Origin: Choanephora cucurbitarum
Taxonomy: Eukaryota > Mucoromycota > Mucoromycetes > Mucorales > Choanephoraceae
Direction: 5' to 3'
NCBI GenBank assembly: GCA_025331435.1
Contig: JAIWNI010000008.1
Span: 248,001-312,000 of the forward strand
DNA length: 64,000 nt
Below the pieces are notes generated by a model, which searched no databases, was not told the DNA's origin, and saw only the letters and a program-made list of their open reading frames with translations. Every line of letters starts with the position of its first letter. Within the stretch, counting starts at the first letter, position 1. Shown here in pieces: positions 54,399 through 64,000 of the stretch. A program made the translations under genes and the position numbers.

Positions 54399-57375
54399 AT
54401 GAGCAGCGACGAAGCAGTGCATAAAAGACAACGTGTGAGCCGTGCGTGGTAAGTAGTATATATGCATATCTTCAAGTTCTCAAACGACTGTTGAACTAAC
54501 ACCTTGTTTTCTAGCGATCTGTGTCGAAAGAAGAAGATAAAGTGCGATGGTGCTGCCCCCATCTGTGGTAACTGCAAAGCTTTTCAGTTAACATGTTCAT
54601 ATCAAGACACCACTAAGAAGGTAAGCCATTGTGAATATCTGAAGAAGTACGAGTGTGTTCTGATTTATCAATTGTGTGGTTCCCTTATAGAGAGGTCCTC
54701 CTAAAGGATATATTGAAGCCATAGAGAATAGACTGCATAAATTAGAAGGCTACCTACAAGACATTGTTGTTCCTGATGACGACATTAGAACCATTGAACT
54801 TCTGAAGGAATTAAGGGCACCATTAGAGACTTCTTCAGGAGAGACCATTGAAGCTCGGCCTCAACGCAGACAACGGCGCCGCCAAACAAAACCAAATAAG
54901 GCCGTGACACATGACTCATCCATCTCTGGTCGCCTCTTTACGGATAGCCCAACTGCTCTAAGTCATTCTGATTTTGATGATCTTAGCCAATCTCATATCA
55001 TTGGATCTTCCCCCTCCCCTCCTCCTCAATCTTATAGAAGCAACAGTGGTCATGAAGATCCAAGTGGTTCGTTGACAATGGAAGAAAATGGTCTTGTTCG
55101 TTATCTGGGTAAATCGTCTGGCTTTTATTTGCTCTCAAACAGTCGAACCTACCAAAATGGTGCCTTCAACTTCTCTGGCTATATGCACAAACGCAAAACA
55201 TTTTCTGAGGATGAGGATAGCTCTGGTGAGCGAGAAGATTACCCAATGAGACCAGAAAAGCGACATTTAGTGGACCCTCTAGAATTACCACCTAAAGACT
55301 TGTCGGAGCATCTCATTGTTCTTTACTTTACTCATTTTTATCCGGTCTTGCCCCTGTTTTATAAGCGCAGATTGAATTGTACCGGGTCTTCACCTGTATC
55401 TCCTCTCTTATTGAATGCTATCTATGCTATTGCCTCTCGTATGTCTCCTGATAGACGTGTTCGGTCTGATCCAAACATACCTGAAACTGCAGGTGATATC
55501 TTCTTTGAACGTGCTCGTTGTCTCTTGGACGAATATTATGACACACCTCGTATCTCTACTGTTCAAGCTCTCTTGTTGATGTCAAGTCACCAGATGGGTG
55601 CTATGAAGGCGGCTCGTGCCTGGCTCTATAGTGGTATGGCCTTTCGGATGGCGCAGGATCTGGGTCTCAATAGAAATTGTGATCACTGGAGTATATTACC
55701 TGAAGAACGCGAGCACCGTAAACGTGTCTTTTGGTGCTGTTATGTTGTGGACCGTATTACCAGTGCCGTTTATGGTCGTTCGTCTAACTTTGAAGAACGC
55801 GATTGTGATGTGCCCTTTCCTTCTATAGACGATGATGAACCAATTAAGGCTAAGGACAACTCTTCCAGGCCACCTGCTAGCCTATTACAGGTTTTCATTG
55901 AGACAATTAAAGTCTGTGACATCCTAGGTCATGTGCTGCAAAATATTTACTATGCCAATGCCAAATATCACACCAAAGACTCACAGCATCTTGATTATAT
56001 TCTGACTACCCTCAACCGCCAACTGTCTGAATGGCATAGTTGTCTGCCAGAATCCCTACAGTATCATCCACCAAACACTCAGAATGGTGAAGAGGGACCA
56101 GACCCACCTTCTGCTATCTGCCAACTTCATCTGATTTATCATACAACCATGATCTTACTCCATCGATCGTTCATACCTGGACCTACTCAGAAGCATTTGC
56201 CTATTTCCTTGCCATCCTATAAATTGTGCGAATCAGCAGCTACCTCTATTCTGGATATTGTCAACATCATGCTCGGTGAAGACCATCTCAGATACATGTA
56301 CAACTTCTCGGTCTACTATGTCTTCACTGCTGGTATTATCTTCATCAAGTTGGCATCCTCAAGCGATGCGGGTAAAGCATTTGATGCAATGTTGAACGTG
56401 AATCGTATCATGCGTGCATTGGATGAGCTTGAACATACTTGGATGAGTGCAGCTAGATGCAGTAATATTTTGGGCGAATTAGCTGGTTTGCGCGACATCA
56501 AATTAGAATGCAACAAATATGTTCCCAAGAATGTCTCTAAATCAAGCCCTCCTCCTTCGATTGCTGTCCCCAACTCGCCTGTTCTCAATAACAACAGCAC
56601 TCTGGTACAGAAGGAACCAAACAGTTCGTCATCTTATGATCCTTCCAACAATACATGGAACAGTCAACAAGAACAAGCAGCAATGAACCAAGGCAACTAC
56701 CATACTGGCTTTACGGGTGCGCAAATTCCTATTTCTTCCGTTAGACGATCTATTGAAGACAATGGACAAGAAAGACAGACAAGCTATGATCTATCACCAT
56801 CATCCTCATCTCCATCATTATCAGGATATCAACCTGTTATGGCTCAACATCATCAGCCATCTACTTCTTCATCTTCCATGTCTTCATCAACTAACTATTT
56901 CGATATCAAACCGGCCACTGATCCTTTTGAGGCTCCTGGTATCATACCAAACACTGAACCACAAGGCTTTGATATACTGGGCACAGCATTTTGGGGTATG
57001 CCAACTTCTTTGGATACAAATGAATGGGACAATTATTTTGGTACTATCTCAAAGCAAGATAAAGCAGATTCTGGCTATACATTCAATTCAGAAGCATCAA
57101 AGGCATTACAAGATCATGCTGCTTCGTTCATGTTTCGCTCCATGCCTCAAGATCATCAAAGACAGTCTTTAACAACCTCCATTACCTCTTTAGAAATGCC
57201 CAAATCTCCTTCACAAAGTATCCTGTTTGGCTTCCCAGACGAAAGACATCAAAAAGAATCTCAAAACACAGTGTTGGTCTCTTCCCCCAAGTCAATCACT
57301 CAATCTTCTTTTGTTCTTCCACCCCTTCCTTCTCTCTCTAACTCACATACTCAGAATGATGTTCTTTACTGGTAG
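54399..57375 (+). CDS. Zn2Cys6 fungal-specific transcription factor
   Basis: Three exons (54399-54448, 54515-54620, 54691-57375) give 946 residues. The N-terminal binuclear zinc cluster reads CDLCRRKKIKCDGAAPICGN then CKAFQLTC, with all six Cys; its first Cys codon is created by the first splice. A linker and short coiled-coil (AIENRLHKLEGYLQDI) follow. The middle holds the fungal-specific regulatory domain (DLSEHLIVLYFTHFYPVLPL, RMAQDLGLNRNCDHW, ERDCDVPFPSIDDDEP). The C-terminal 300 residues are Ser/Gln/Pro-rich. The protein should bind CGG-type DNA sites in the nucleus. The regulated pathway cannot be told from the sequence. Confidence 0.92.
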
Positions 57376-57537
57376 ACAAAGACATCTATTATGTACATAT
57401 TCCCCTCCTCAGTTATGCCTTCCTTTTATTTTATATTTTTTTATACGAATTAGACAATTATGATGTATATATAGATTATGTATGAGTTTCATTCTTTATT
57501 ATTAATTATTAAACGAACTTTACCCTTATGGAATTAT

Positions 57538-58398
57538 CTAGAGATTATATAAGTTTTGAATTTGACTCGTTGTCCATTGACCAAATGCCTTGTGTACTTT
57601 AGCTTCGGGATGGAAGGAATCCCAAAAGAAGTGCTTGGAAGGATCAGAGCAGATAGTAGTATTTCCAAGACCATAAGAACAAGGACCATTCGTTGTGCTT
57701 AAGCCAAGGCTTTCTGGTTTAGCTAACTGTTGTACAAACCAACTGTTGTCATCCAAAAACTTAAGGTCAACATTCGTCACTTGTCTCTTTAACTCTTTTT
57801 CAACCAGGGTATTGTATTCAAGAATGAATTGCTTGATGTCGCTCTTTTCACTATTGGGCGAAACAGGCCATTGGTCAAAGGGAGGTACATTGAGAACCAA
57901 GAAGTGTTTAGCATTGTACTTTGTGATAAGCCTCTTGACACCAGCGATCATATTCTGCACTACCTTTTCTTGGTTGTAGTTCTGATTAACAACAGTGTAT
58001 GGACCCAATTTGAGAATAGAGGCAAGGTCGTTATAGCCAATGAAGATAAGATACAAGTCGTTTGATGTTCCATTGACAGGAACGGTGTTAATCTGTTGAA
58101 GTAAACCTGGCACAGTATAATCACTAAATTTGACATAGACATCATCACTGTCTGTAGTTGCACCACTGTAGGCATTATTTAGCACTTTATGATTAGGTAG
58201 ATTATTAGCGACATATTCCAGCCAGGTAGGACCATTTGAGAACCGTCCTTTGTAATTAGGAGGAGAAGGGGGGAAGCTACTGTGCTGATAGACATTGCCA
58301 TTGTCCGTAAAGCTATCACCATAAGCAATAATTCTATCAATGGCAGAAACAGCAGTGAATGCAACAAAAGAGAGAGGAGCAAGCGAAAGAAGCTTCAT
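57538..58398 (-). CDS. Secreted GDSL lipase/esterase
   Basis: A single-exon gene of 286 residues. The first ~19 residues (LLSLAPLSFVAFTAVSA) form a signal peptide. Block I is AYGDSFTDNGN with the nucleophile Ser, block III is FIGYNDL with the oxyanion Asn, and the C-terminal DSFHPE supplies the catalytic Asp and His, so the SGNH set is complete. Conserved GRFSNGPTWLEYVAN is typical of the SGNH-plant-lipase-like group and CE16 acetylesterases. N-glycosylation sequons are present (NGT, NTT). It probably acts outside the cell on plant acetyl esters or lipids. The stop lies about 160 bases from the Zn2Cys6 stop (convergent). Confidence 0.92.
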   Translation of the reverse strand: MKLLSLAPLSFVAFTAVSAIDRIIAYGDSFTDNGNVYQHSSFPPSPPNYKGRFSNGPTWLEYVANNLPNHKVLNNAYSGATTDSDDVYVKFSDYTVPGLLQQINTVPVNGTSNDLYLIFIGYNDLASILKLGPYTVVNQNYNQEKVVQNMIAGVKRLITKYNAKHFLVLNVPPFDQWPVSPNSEKSDIKQFILEYNTLVEKELKRQVTNVDLKFLDDNSWFVQQLAKPESLGLSTTNGPCSYGLGNTTICSDPSKHFFWDSFHPEAKVHKAFGQWTTSQIQNLYNL

Positions 58399-58676
58399 TG
58401 ATAGTAAGTATATAGAAGAGCTCTCTCTAGAAAGACAAAAGGTAAATCATAGGAAAGAAATCGCCTCTTTTATATGAGCTGTCTTATAATAAAAGAATGA
58501 TCGATCTTAATAGCAAATTTTACATGGGCTTAATTAGCCCGTTTTTAATGCAGCATATAACTTTAGATCGGGAATAAATGTTTTAAGTTCAAATAAGAAA
58601 AAGCGACATACAGGGTGTGTGTTGCCTTTTTCGTGAGGAAGCAAAGACAATGAAATTATATTGATTGTCTCCAGTG
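58399..58676. other. Spacer between GDSL gene start and RING gene end
   Basis: About 280 bases upstream of the GDSL gene (-) and downstream of the RING gene (-). AT-rich, with ACAAAAGG-type promoter-like sequence but no clear motif. Nothing else is seen. Confidence 0.4.
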
Positions 58677-59885
58677 TCACTGATCTGTAGGGAAGGTACC
58701 CAAGTCATTCAAATAACCCAGTTCCTCAGCTGATTCTGATGGATGAAAGTTGCCAAACAGTGTGTCAATGTCTACATTCAATCAATATCCTGACACTGAA
58801 AAAAGAAAAGGGAAAGATTAACTTTGCCGGCTTATACCTCTATTTAACTGATCAATAGGCTCTGTTGTTTGTTCATCCACGGTTGAGCGACTATAGAAAT
58901 CAAATAAGCATCATTTACAGTTTTTGGGAATACGCCTACCATATCGGGCACGATGAGTTGACATGTAACCATTTAGTGATACATTCACTGTGGTACTTGT
59001 GCTCACATGGTAAGACACAAAGATCCAAAGCTGAGGTAAAATGTTCCTGACAAATGATACATTCTTCTTGAATATCTAAAAAAAAAGTCAGAGGCGCAAA
59101 AGCTTAAATTTAAACATGTTTCTGTATTTATAGATATATATGTACCTGGATCATTTATTGCCAAGCGAATCGTCTTTAAACGAGATATCATATTCTCATA
59201 TTGCTGTCCTGATCGGCTATTGCTACACAACCAATACGCGTTCAGACAATAAAATGGATACTAACAGCACCTATAGCCTTACTTTGTTCGGGATGAGAAT
59301 AAAGACTGTGCTTGATGTAATTCGTTCGCTCGTATGCGGTCATACAGAGAACTAACTCAGTATGTCATTTTGTAATTCTTATCCATAGACTTTCTTTTCA
59401 ACCTTACCTCAAAAAGTCTTCAGTCGATGTGAATGTGGGTGCGTCATTGGGTATTCTATCTCGCGCTTCTGTATGCAAGACATCAGGTTGGCTTACAGCC
59501 CCATAATTTGCGAGCAAATGTTCTAACAAGTCCCTTTCCTCGGTATCCAACTCATCCTCTGCTTCGTTTATATGGTCTAAGAGAGAACTCATATCAGCTC
59601 ATCTATCGTATCATCCAAGTCAAGATAAAAGCTGTTTTTTTTTACATATGAATATATCTTCTGTTTCGCTTTCGTCTTCCTCCTCATCCTCCTCATCGTC
59701 TTCATCGTCAACTAAGGGTATCTATTGAACAATTCGCAATCAGTCTACGCTTCTTGTCTAATACAAATATAGAAACTCACCGAGTCTACCACTGTGCAAC
59801 CACATACTGAACAAGTGGCTATAGGTGCCCAGTGCACTTGTCTTCGTACTTGACAGTTATAGCAATAGAAGTTTGTGGTCAACAT
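58677..59885 (-). CDS. RING-H2 E3 ubiquitin ligase, RNF126/RNF115-like layout
   Basis: Seven exons (59885-59781, 59721-59646, 59576-59408, 59222-59146, 59075-58940, 58890-58838, 58771-58677) give 236 residues in phase. The N-terminus is a four-cysteine zinc ribbon (FYCYNCQVRRQVHW, ATCSVCGC) followed by a highly acidic stretch (DDEDDEEDEEEDE). The RING-H2 finger reads CIICQEHF ... LPCEHKYHSEC ... SSCPIC, split by an intron just inside its last Cys codon. N-terminal zinc ribbon plus C-terminal RING-H2 is the arrangement of RNF126/RNF115 ligases, which ubiquitinate misfolded or trafficking proteins. An upstream in-frame ATG (60014) exists, but MLTTNFYCYNC is the better start. Confidence 0.85.
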
Positions 59886-60046
59886 AGTCTGAGTTACAAA
59901 CGAGATAAAGTAGCCAGTATGAAGAGGCTTGAAGAGAACAGAGGAAAAGTCGACTAAGAACAGTTCAGCAGAATGTTCAATCGTGATGGAAAGAGAATGA
60001 ATCTTGAACAACAAACAACTGGCTAAAGCTGTTACTGAAATTGTGT

Positions 60047-60052
60047 CACGTG
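60047..60052. promoter_or_regulatory. CACGTG E-box in the divergent RING/SET promoter
   Basis: GTCACGTG lies in the 237-base gap between the divergent start codons at 59885 (-) and 60123 (+). Such a site is bound by Cbf1/Pho4/SREBP-type bHLH factors in fungi and could serve both genes. The motif is visible; regulation is inferred. Confidence 0.4.
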
Positions 60053-60122
60053 CCAGTCTGTCGATTTGGGTGGAGTTTCTTGTATCTATTTTTCAAGATT
60101 TTTTTTCTTGATCCTCTTCTCC

Positions 60123-61548
60123 ATGACTCAATCAGAACTGAATTCAAGTGTACCTGACTCTAATGAGACTTCGGAATCAGATTCCGCTAAGCGCGTAAAG
60201 CGTCTTTTACCTATTGATGATAACGATAAGGTTGCCTTCAAACGATCAAAGTCAGCTGCCCAACCTCGCTGGCATAGTCAGTCTTACATGGTATTTTTAG
60301 CCTTGCGTCAACATCCAGAGAGATCTCTTCCTCGTAGAGAGCTGATCAATGCTGCCTTAGCTCTTGACAAAAAGATCAGTGCAGAGTTGGGCTTACCTAG
60401 AGTATTTCGAGGTCGAGTAAGTAATTCAGCAAAGAGCGTGTGTTCATTACTTACATTAAGGTTATTAGACGCCTGGTAATTCAGCTTCAGCTATTTTGAC
60501 ATATAACAATGATCGTTATTTTATTCCATTTAAACCAGAAGGAAGCCGTTCCATGCATTTCAGATTGGCTTATGAGCCTGGCGATGTAAATCATGCAGTG
60601 GCTGAATATCAAAAGTGGTGCAAAAAGCTAGCTGAACATGATTGGCCTTATTGTTTTGGTGTACCCAAAGAGACACCGTTGGTTTCCACCTATCATACAC
60701 CTCAATCAGAACTCAATGAACTTGTTGTGCCTGATTGTAATACTGATGGAGAAGGCGATTGCGTGTTGGACTCCAAGAATAGCTCTACTGATCAATCTGT
60801 ACAACCACTCCCTTCAAGTCCGTCACCATCTACAGAAGAAAATAAGCAACAAGATTCACCTACTGAAGAAACTACAGAGCTAAAGGAGAAGGAGCTAGAA
60901 AGCAAAAAGCAATCTTCACCCTCAATAAAGAGTAAAGAAGAGGAATTGAAAAAGAAAATGGAGGAAGCACCTGTCTATACGCTGGATCAACTTGATCTAA
61001 CAGGTGTTCCCAAATCATGGGATGAAGTTGTCTATGTGGCTCCTTCTCGTATTCCAAATGCAGGCATGGGCCTCTTTGCTAAACGTAAAATACCCTTCAA
61101 TGTTCCTGTTGGATTCTATTTTGGTGTGCCCATGACAGAAGATGAATTCGACTCACTAAAAGATCGTGTCGGTCGCTCTTCTCAGTACTCCATTATGTAT
61201 CGCAAAACTGTATTGGACGCAACAGACGATGAGGGTGAACCTGTGACAGATCAATCAAGCCCTCGCTTCTGTCCTTTTCACTTTATGAACGAAACTGACT
61301 GGAAGCACGCTAATGTGGCCTTTGTGGAAGGTGCAGTTGTAAATCAAGTGATCTGTTGGACACGTAAAGAGATTCAAGCAGATGAAGAATTATTGGTATG
61401 GTATGGTGCAGACGTTAATAGACATTGGAATGAAGAAAAACAACAAAGTGAAGATCAGAAAGCAACACCCCCTGTTGACCAACAAGTGGATAAGCCTATT
61501 GCTGTGCAAAAGAGTGACCCTCAACAGGTTCCAAAGGATCAAGACTAA
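60123..61548 (+). CDS. PR/SET-domain protein
   Basis: Two exons (60123-60416, 60469-61548) give 457 residues. The N-terminal third is basic and has a compact block (YMVFLALRQHPERSLPRREL) that may be a winged-helix-like fold, then a Glu/Ser-rich linker. The C-terminal SET region reads GMGLFAKRKIPFNVPVGFYF, FMNETDWKHANVAFVEG and EIQADEELLVWYGAD. ELLVWYG in place of the usual GEELxxDYG is characteristic of the PR/SET subclass (PRDM-like). A catalytic NHS-type motif is not evident, so histone methyltransferase activity is uncertain. Its start faces the RING gene across a short shared promoter. Confidence 0.85.
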
Positions 61549-61550
61549 AC

Positions 61551-61553
<3 letters not shown>

Positions 61554-61641
<88 letters not shown>
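61554..61641. repeat. (AC)44 microsatellite
   Basis: An uninterrupted 88-base AC repeat that begins only five bases after the PR/SET stop codon, within its 3' UTR. Both strands give long artificial open frames through it. The length suggests it is highly polymorphic. Confidence 0.95.
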
Positions 61642-61642
<1 letters not shown>

Positions 61643-61818
61643 TACACTGTAAATAAGTTGAGCAAAAATCAACAATTATTATTTATTCAATAAATAACAA
61701 AAAAAAAGAAGCATTGGGAAAAGAGAGAGAAAAAAAGGGGGAATATAACAGAACATATAAAGCAAAAGAAAGAGATATGTCTATGTAAAGGAAAAGAGCG
61801 AATTGAAAGAAAGATCAT

Positions 61819-62679
61819 TTACTTTGGTACTGGCAGAGTCTTTTGTGGAATCTCTGGTAGAAAGTCTTTCTGTGCAAAAGAAGGTGACGCCATGGGTGAA
61901 TATGAAGACATAGAAGATATATTAGAGGATTCAGAAGAAAAAGGATTCCACGAGCTTGAGGAAGCTCTTCGTGGGGCAGGAGAGGGCAATGGGGAATCCG
62001 GAGCTAAGGATGATGTCTTCATCTTAAAGGATGATGTGATTTTCTTCAAAAACCCTGGTGATAACAGAGAACTGCTCTCGCTATTTGAGGAAGACAGATC
62101 TTGTAACTTCAAAGAAGGCACACTCTTCTTTCTCCTTGCGAACATGGACTTCTTGAACTTCATTCGAGCAGGATCTGTTGCAAAAGGAATGAACGCATTG
62201 ACCCGAAGTAGTTCAACTACTGCATTAGATGCTGGACTTAGCAAGTTAGGATGATAGAGTCTCTGTGTTTGGTATAAATGAAGTAATTGATGACGTATCT
62301 CAAATGGGATGTTGATCTCTTGTGGGGCATCATTAAAAACAAATTCTCTTAGGATATAGTCGAATTCTCTCTTCAACATTTCAAAATGTAATCGATTCTG
62401 GTTTGACAGGTGTTGGGCTGATGTATCAGAAAGATCGAAAGAAGTGTCCCCAAAATAAAGATTGCAGAGTGATTTATACTTCACTGTTGCTTGATAAAAC
62501 AACAAGTTCTCGCAACAATATGTCGACTTCAAGTAATCCGAGAAATCCTTTAAACTGAACGGTGATGGTGCCTGATTGCTTAATACTACTTCCAAGGTAA
62601 GGCCTTCAGGTAAGCTATTGGATTCGATTGGACCATCGTCTAGGCTTTGGTAGTTTTTGCTAGCCATATCTAAAAACAT
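61819..62679 (-). CDS. RGS-domain protein
   Basis: A single-exon gene of 286 residues. Residues about 36-175 form a regulator-of-G-protein-signalling domain: FSLKDFSDYLKSTYCCENLL then FYQATVKYK, LKREFDYILREFV and a final segment VVELLRVNAFIPFATDPARM. RGS proteins accelerate GTP hydrolysis by G-alpha subunits. A basic patch (KFKKSMFARRKKS) and a Ser-rich tail of about 100 residues follow; the patch could bind membranes. A second ATG 12 bases downstream (MASKNYQ) is an equally good start. The small size without DEP or membrane segments resembles short fungal RGS proteins. Confidence 0.88.
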   Translation of the reverse strand: MFLDMASKNYQSLDDGPIESNSLPEGLTLEVVLSNQAPSPFSLKDFSDYLKSTYCCENLLFYQATVKYKSLCNLYFGDTSFDLSDTSAQHLSNQNRLHFEMLKREFDYILREFVFNDAPQEINIPFEIRHQLLHLYQTQRLYHPNLLSPASNAVVELLRVNAFIPFATDPARMKFKKSMFARRKKSVPSLKLQDLSSSNSESSSLLSPGFLKKITSSFKMKTSSLAPDSPLPSPAPRRASSSSWNPFSSESSNISSMSSYSPMASPSFAQKDFLPEIPQKTLPVPK

Positions 62680-63697
62680 GTCTTGTTCCTTCTTCTTTAA
62701 GCAATAACAGAAAGGAAATAAAGAAAGAGTTAATCCGTGAAAAAAAAAATAAGCGCTACTAAATAGAGTGAATTGTAAGACAATATTTTCATTGTACTAC
62801 CGTTGTTGAAAATTTTCTCAGTTTTTCTTCTTCTAATGGCATTGACTGTCTGGATTATTCCTATGCTGCCGAAATGGGGATTATCCGCACTGGGTATCTA
62901 TATATATATATCACCTGTTTCTTACTCTGTTTAAAGACATGACTTTACTAATGAAAACATGGGTTTCATGTATTCTATTGCAACAAAAAAAAATAAAGAA
63001 AGTCAGTAAAAACCACTACCTTGTGAAGAGATCAACCCTCTTTTTTTCTTTTCTCTTTTCTTGTTCTTTAAATTTGTCTCTCCTCTTCAAAGTGCACTGA
63101 CGCTGGGTTTATACTAAAGAGACATCAAATCACAAAAAAAAAAGAGAGAAATCCTTGTAACACCTATCTTGATTTGGTCCTGAAATGAAAGGTTGTAATA
63201 GTTACACGCTATCATAAAAAACGCGTCGCCCTAAACAAGATGTTACGAAATGAAGGAAAAAAGTATATGAATCGATCTCCTCAAACAATTAGCCAATTAA
63301 TCTAACAACACTATGCGATTACAATCAATTCAACAAATTAGCAGTAATATTATTGCTCTTTTTTTTTACCATTGAGCGGGATGTTTTAGCGCGGTATTTG
63401 GTCTACAAACTGTATTGACGAAATGCTCTAAAGATATGAAGTTCTTGTATTACAAGCATTGCTGTAATATTTTAAGGTTCAGGAACAAATAAAAAATAAG
63501 CTAGGTAATTCTGGTCTCGAGTTACAAAAGGACATAGCTTTGTTTTGTCTTGCACTTGTGTTTCGCTTTCTATTCAGAAGCGCCGTTCTACTAGATCATA
63601 GCACTGCCTTGTATTGCTTGTCTTATGTATCTTTTATTGCCTTAACATAGGCTAATTTATCAAATTAGATGTTAGTTGGCGAGCGTTATTAGAGTGG

Positions 63698-63728
<31 letters not shown>

Positions 63729-64000
63729 TTTTATAGCTTGAAAATAAGCAAGATGTCATACTCTGCTGTAATAAATCAATATGTTCTACTCTGTATTGAA
63801 GTGAATTTAGATTCGTCATCGTTCATTTAGCCTGTAGTTAAGTTATCGGCTAAACATTTTCCAGGAATAGATCAGATGCGATCAAAACACCAAAGGCCGG
63901 CCCGATTTTTTCAACAAATATATGTTCATGATTTGTATTTGTACATACAAACTACAATTTGCTATAGGCTTCATTCAATTTTTCTGCACCAATCGATGCC
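62680..64000. other. Terminal intergenic region with (TA)n tract
   Basis: About 1.3 kb upstream of the RGS gene (-) to the window end. AT-rich, with poly-A/poly-T runs and an uninterrupted (AT)14 tract at about 63698-63725. No gene is supported. Confidence 0.55.

Noticed and set aside
61382..61693. Open frames through the AC repeat on both strands
   Set aside because: Dinucleotide repeats have no stops in some frames; the His-Thr and Val-Cys polymers are artefacts.

Overview
The window looks like nuclear DNA of a Mucoromycota fungus, most likely a mucoralean mould of the Rhizopus/Mucor type. It is AT-rich, with compact genes and many short introns (about 45-85 nt) using GTAAGT-like donors and YAG acceptors. 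The gene families are fungal: SAGA Spt7, a Zn2Cys6 regulator, class V myosin, Mo25/Hym1, a GYF protein and a C2-domain phosphatidylserine decarboxylase. No rRNA, confident tRNA or CRISPR array was seen. Exon boundaries were read by eye from frame continuity and splice sites, not from transcripts.

Left arm (1-21.1 kb), ordinary genes: the C-terminus of a PUF RNA-binding protein (+), SPT7 (-), a Cys-3/Met28-like bZIP (+), a TMEM209-like membrane protein (+), a mitochondrial-type methionine aminopeptidase (+), a CASTOR-like amino-acid sensor (+), a PRA1-family protein (+), a PSD2-like phosphatidylserine decarboxylase (+) and SMC5/6 subunit Nse4 (-). A 188-bp Tc1/mariner-type MITE lies at 5.7 kb.

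Middle (21.9-33 kb), a nested transposon island: a foldback element, a broken gene of an unnamed family, an orphan Helitron-type zinc-finger exon, an apparently intact 1.33-kb Tc1 element inserted into an older coding fragment, a degenerate tandem-repeat ORF, and an IS630-like transposase gene split by a 4.4-kb Mutator-like element (MULE). The MULE has 142-bp inverted repeats that match by eye. It carries FAR1/MULE/SWIM-type transposase segments followed by an OTU-type cysteine protease region and an RTC4-like region. This is the most unusual locus in the window. Its coding part shows two homopolymer frame breaks and one in-frame stop.

Right arm (33.6-62.7 kb), ordinary genes again: a GYF-domain protein, Mo25/Hym1, an Msc7-like aldehyde dehydrogenase (-), an unrecognised single-pass membrane protein, class V myosin, a Zn2Cys6 transcription factor, a secreted GDSL hydrolase (-), a RING-H2 ubiquitin ligase (-) divergent from a PR/SET-domain protein (+), and an RGS-domain protein (-). 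A 236-bp internally deleted copy of the Tc1 element sits at 47.8 kb. Several genes touch polarity, cargo transport and membrane biology (myosin V, Mo25, PRA1, PSD, RGS), but the sequence shows no operon-like functional cluster.
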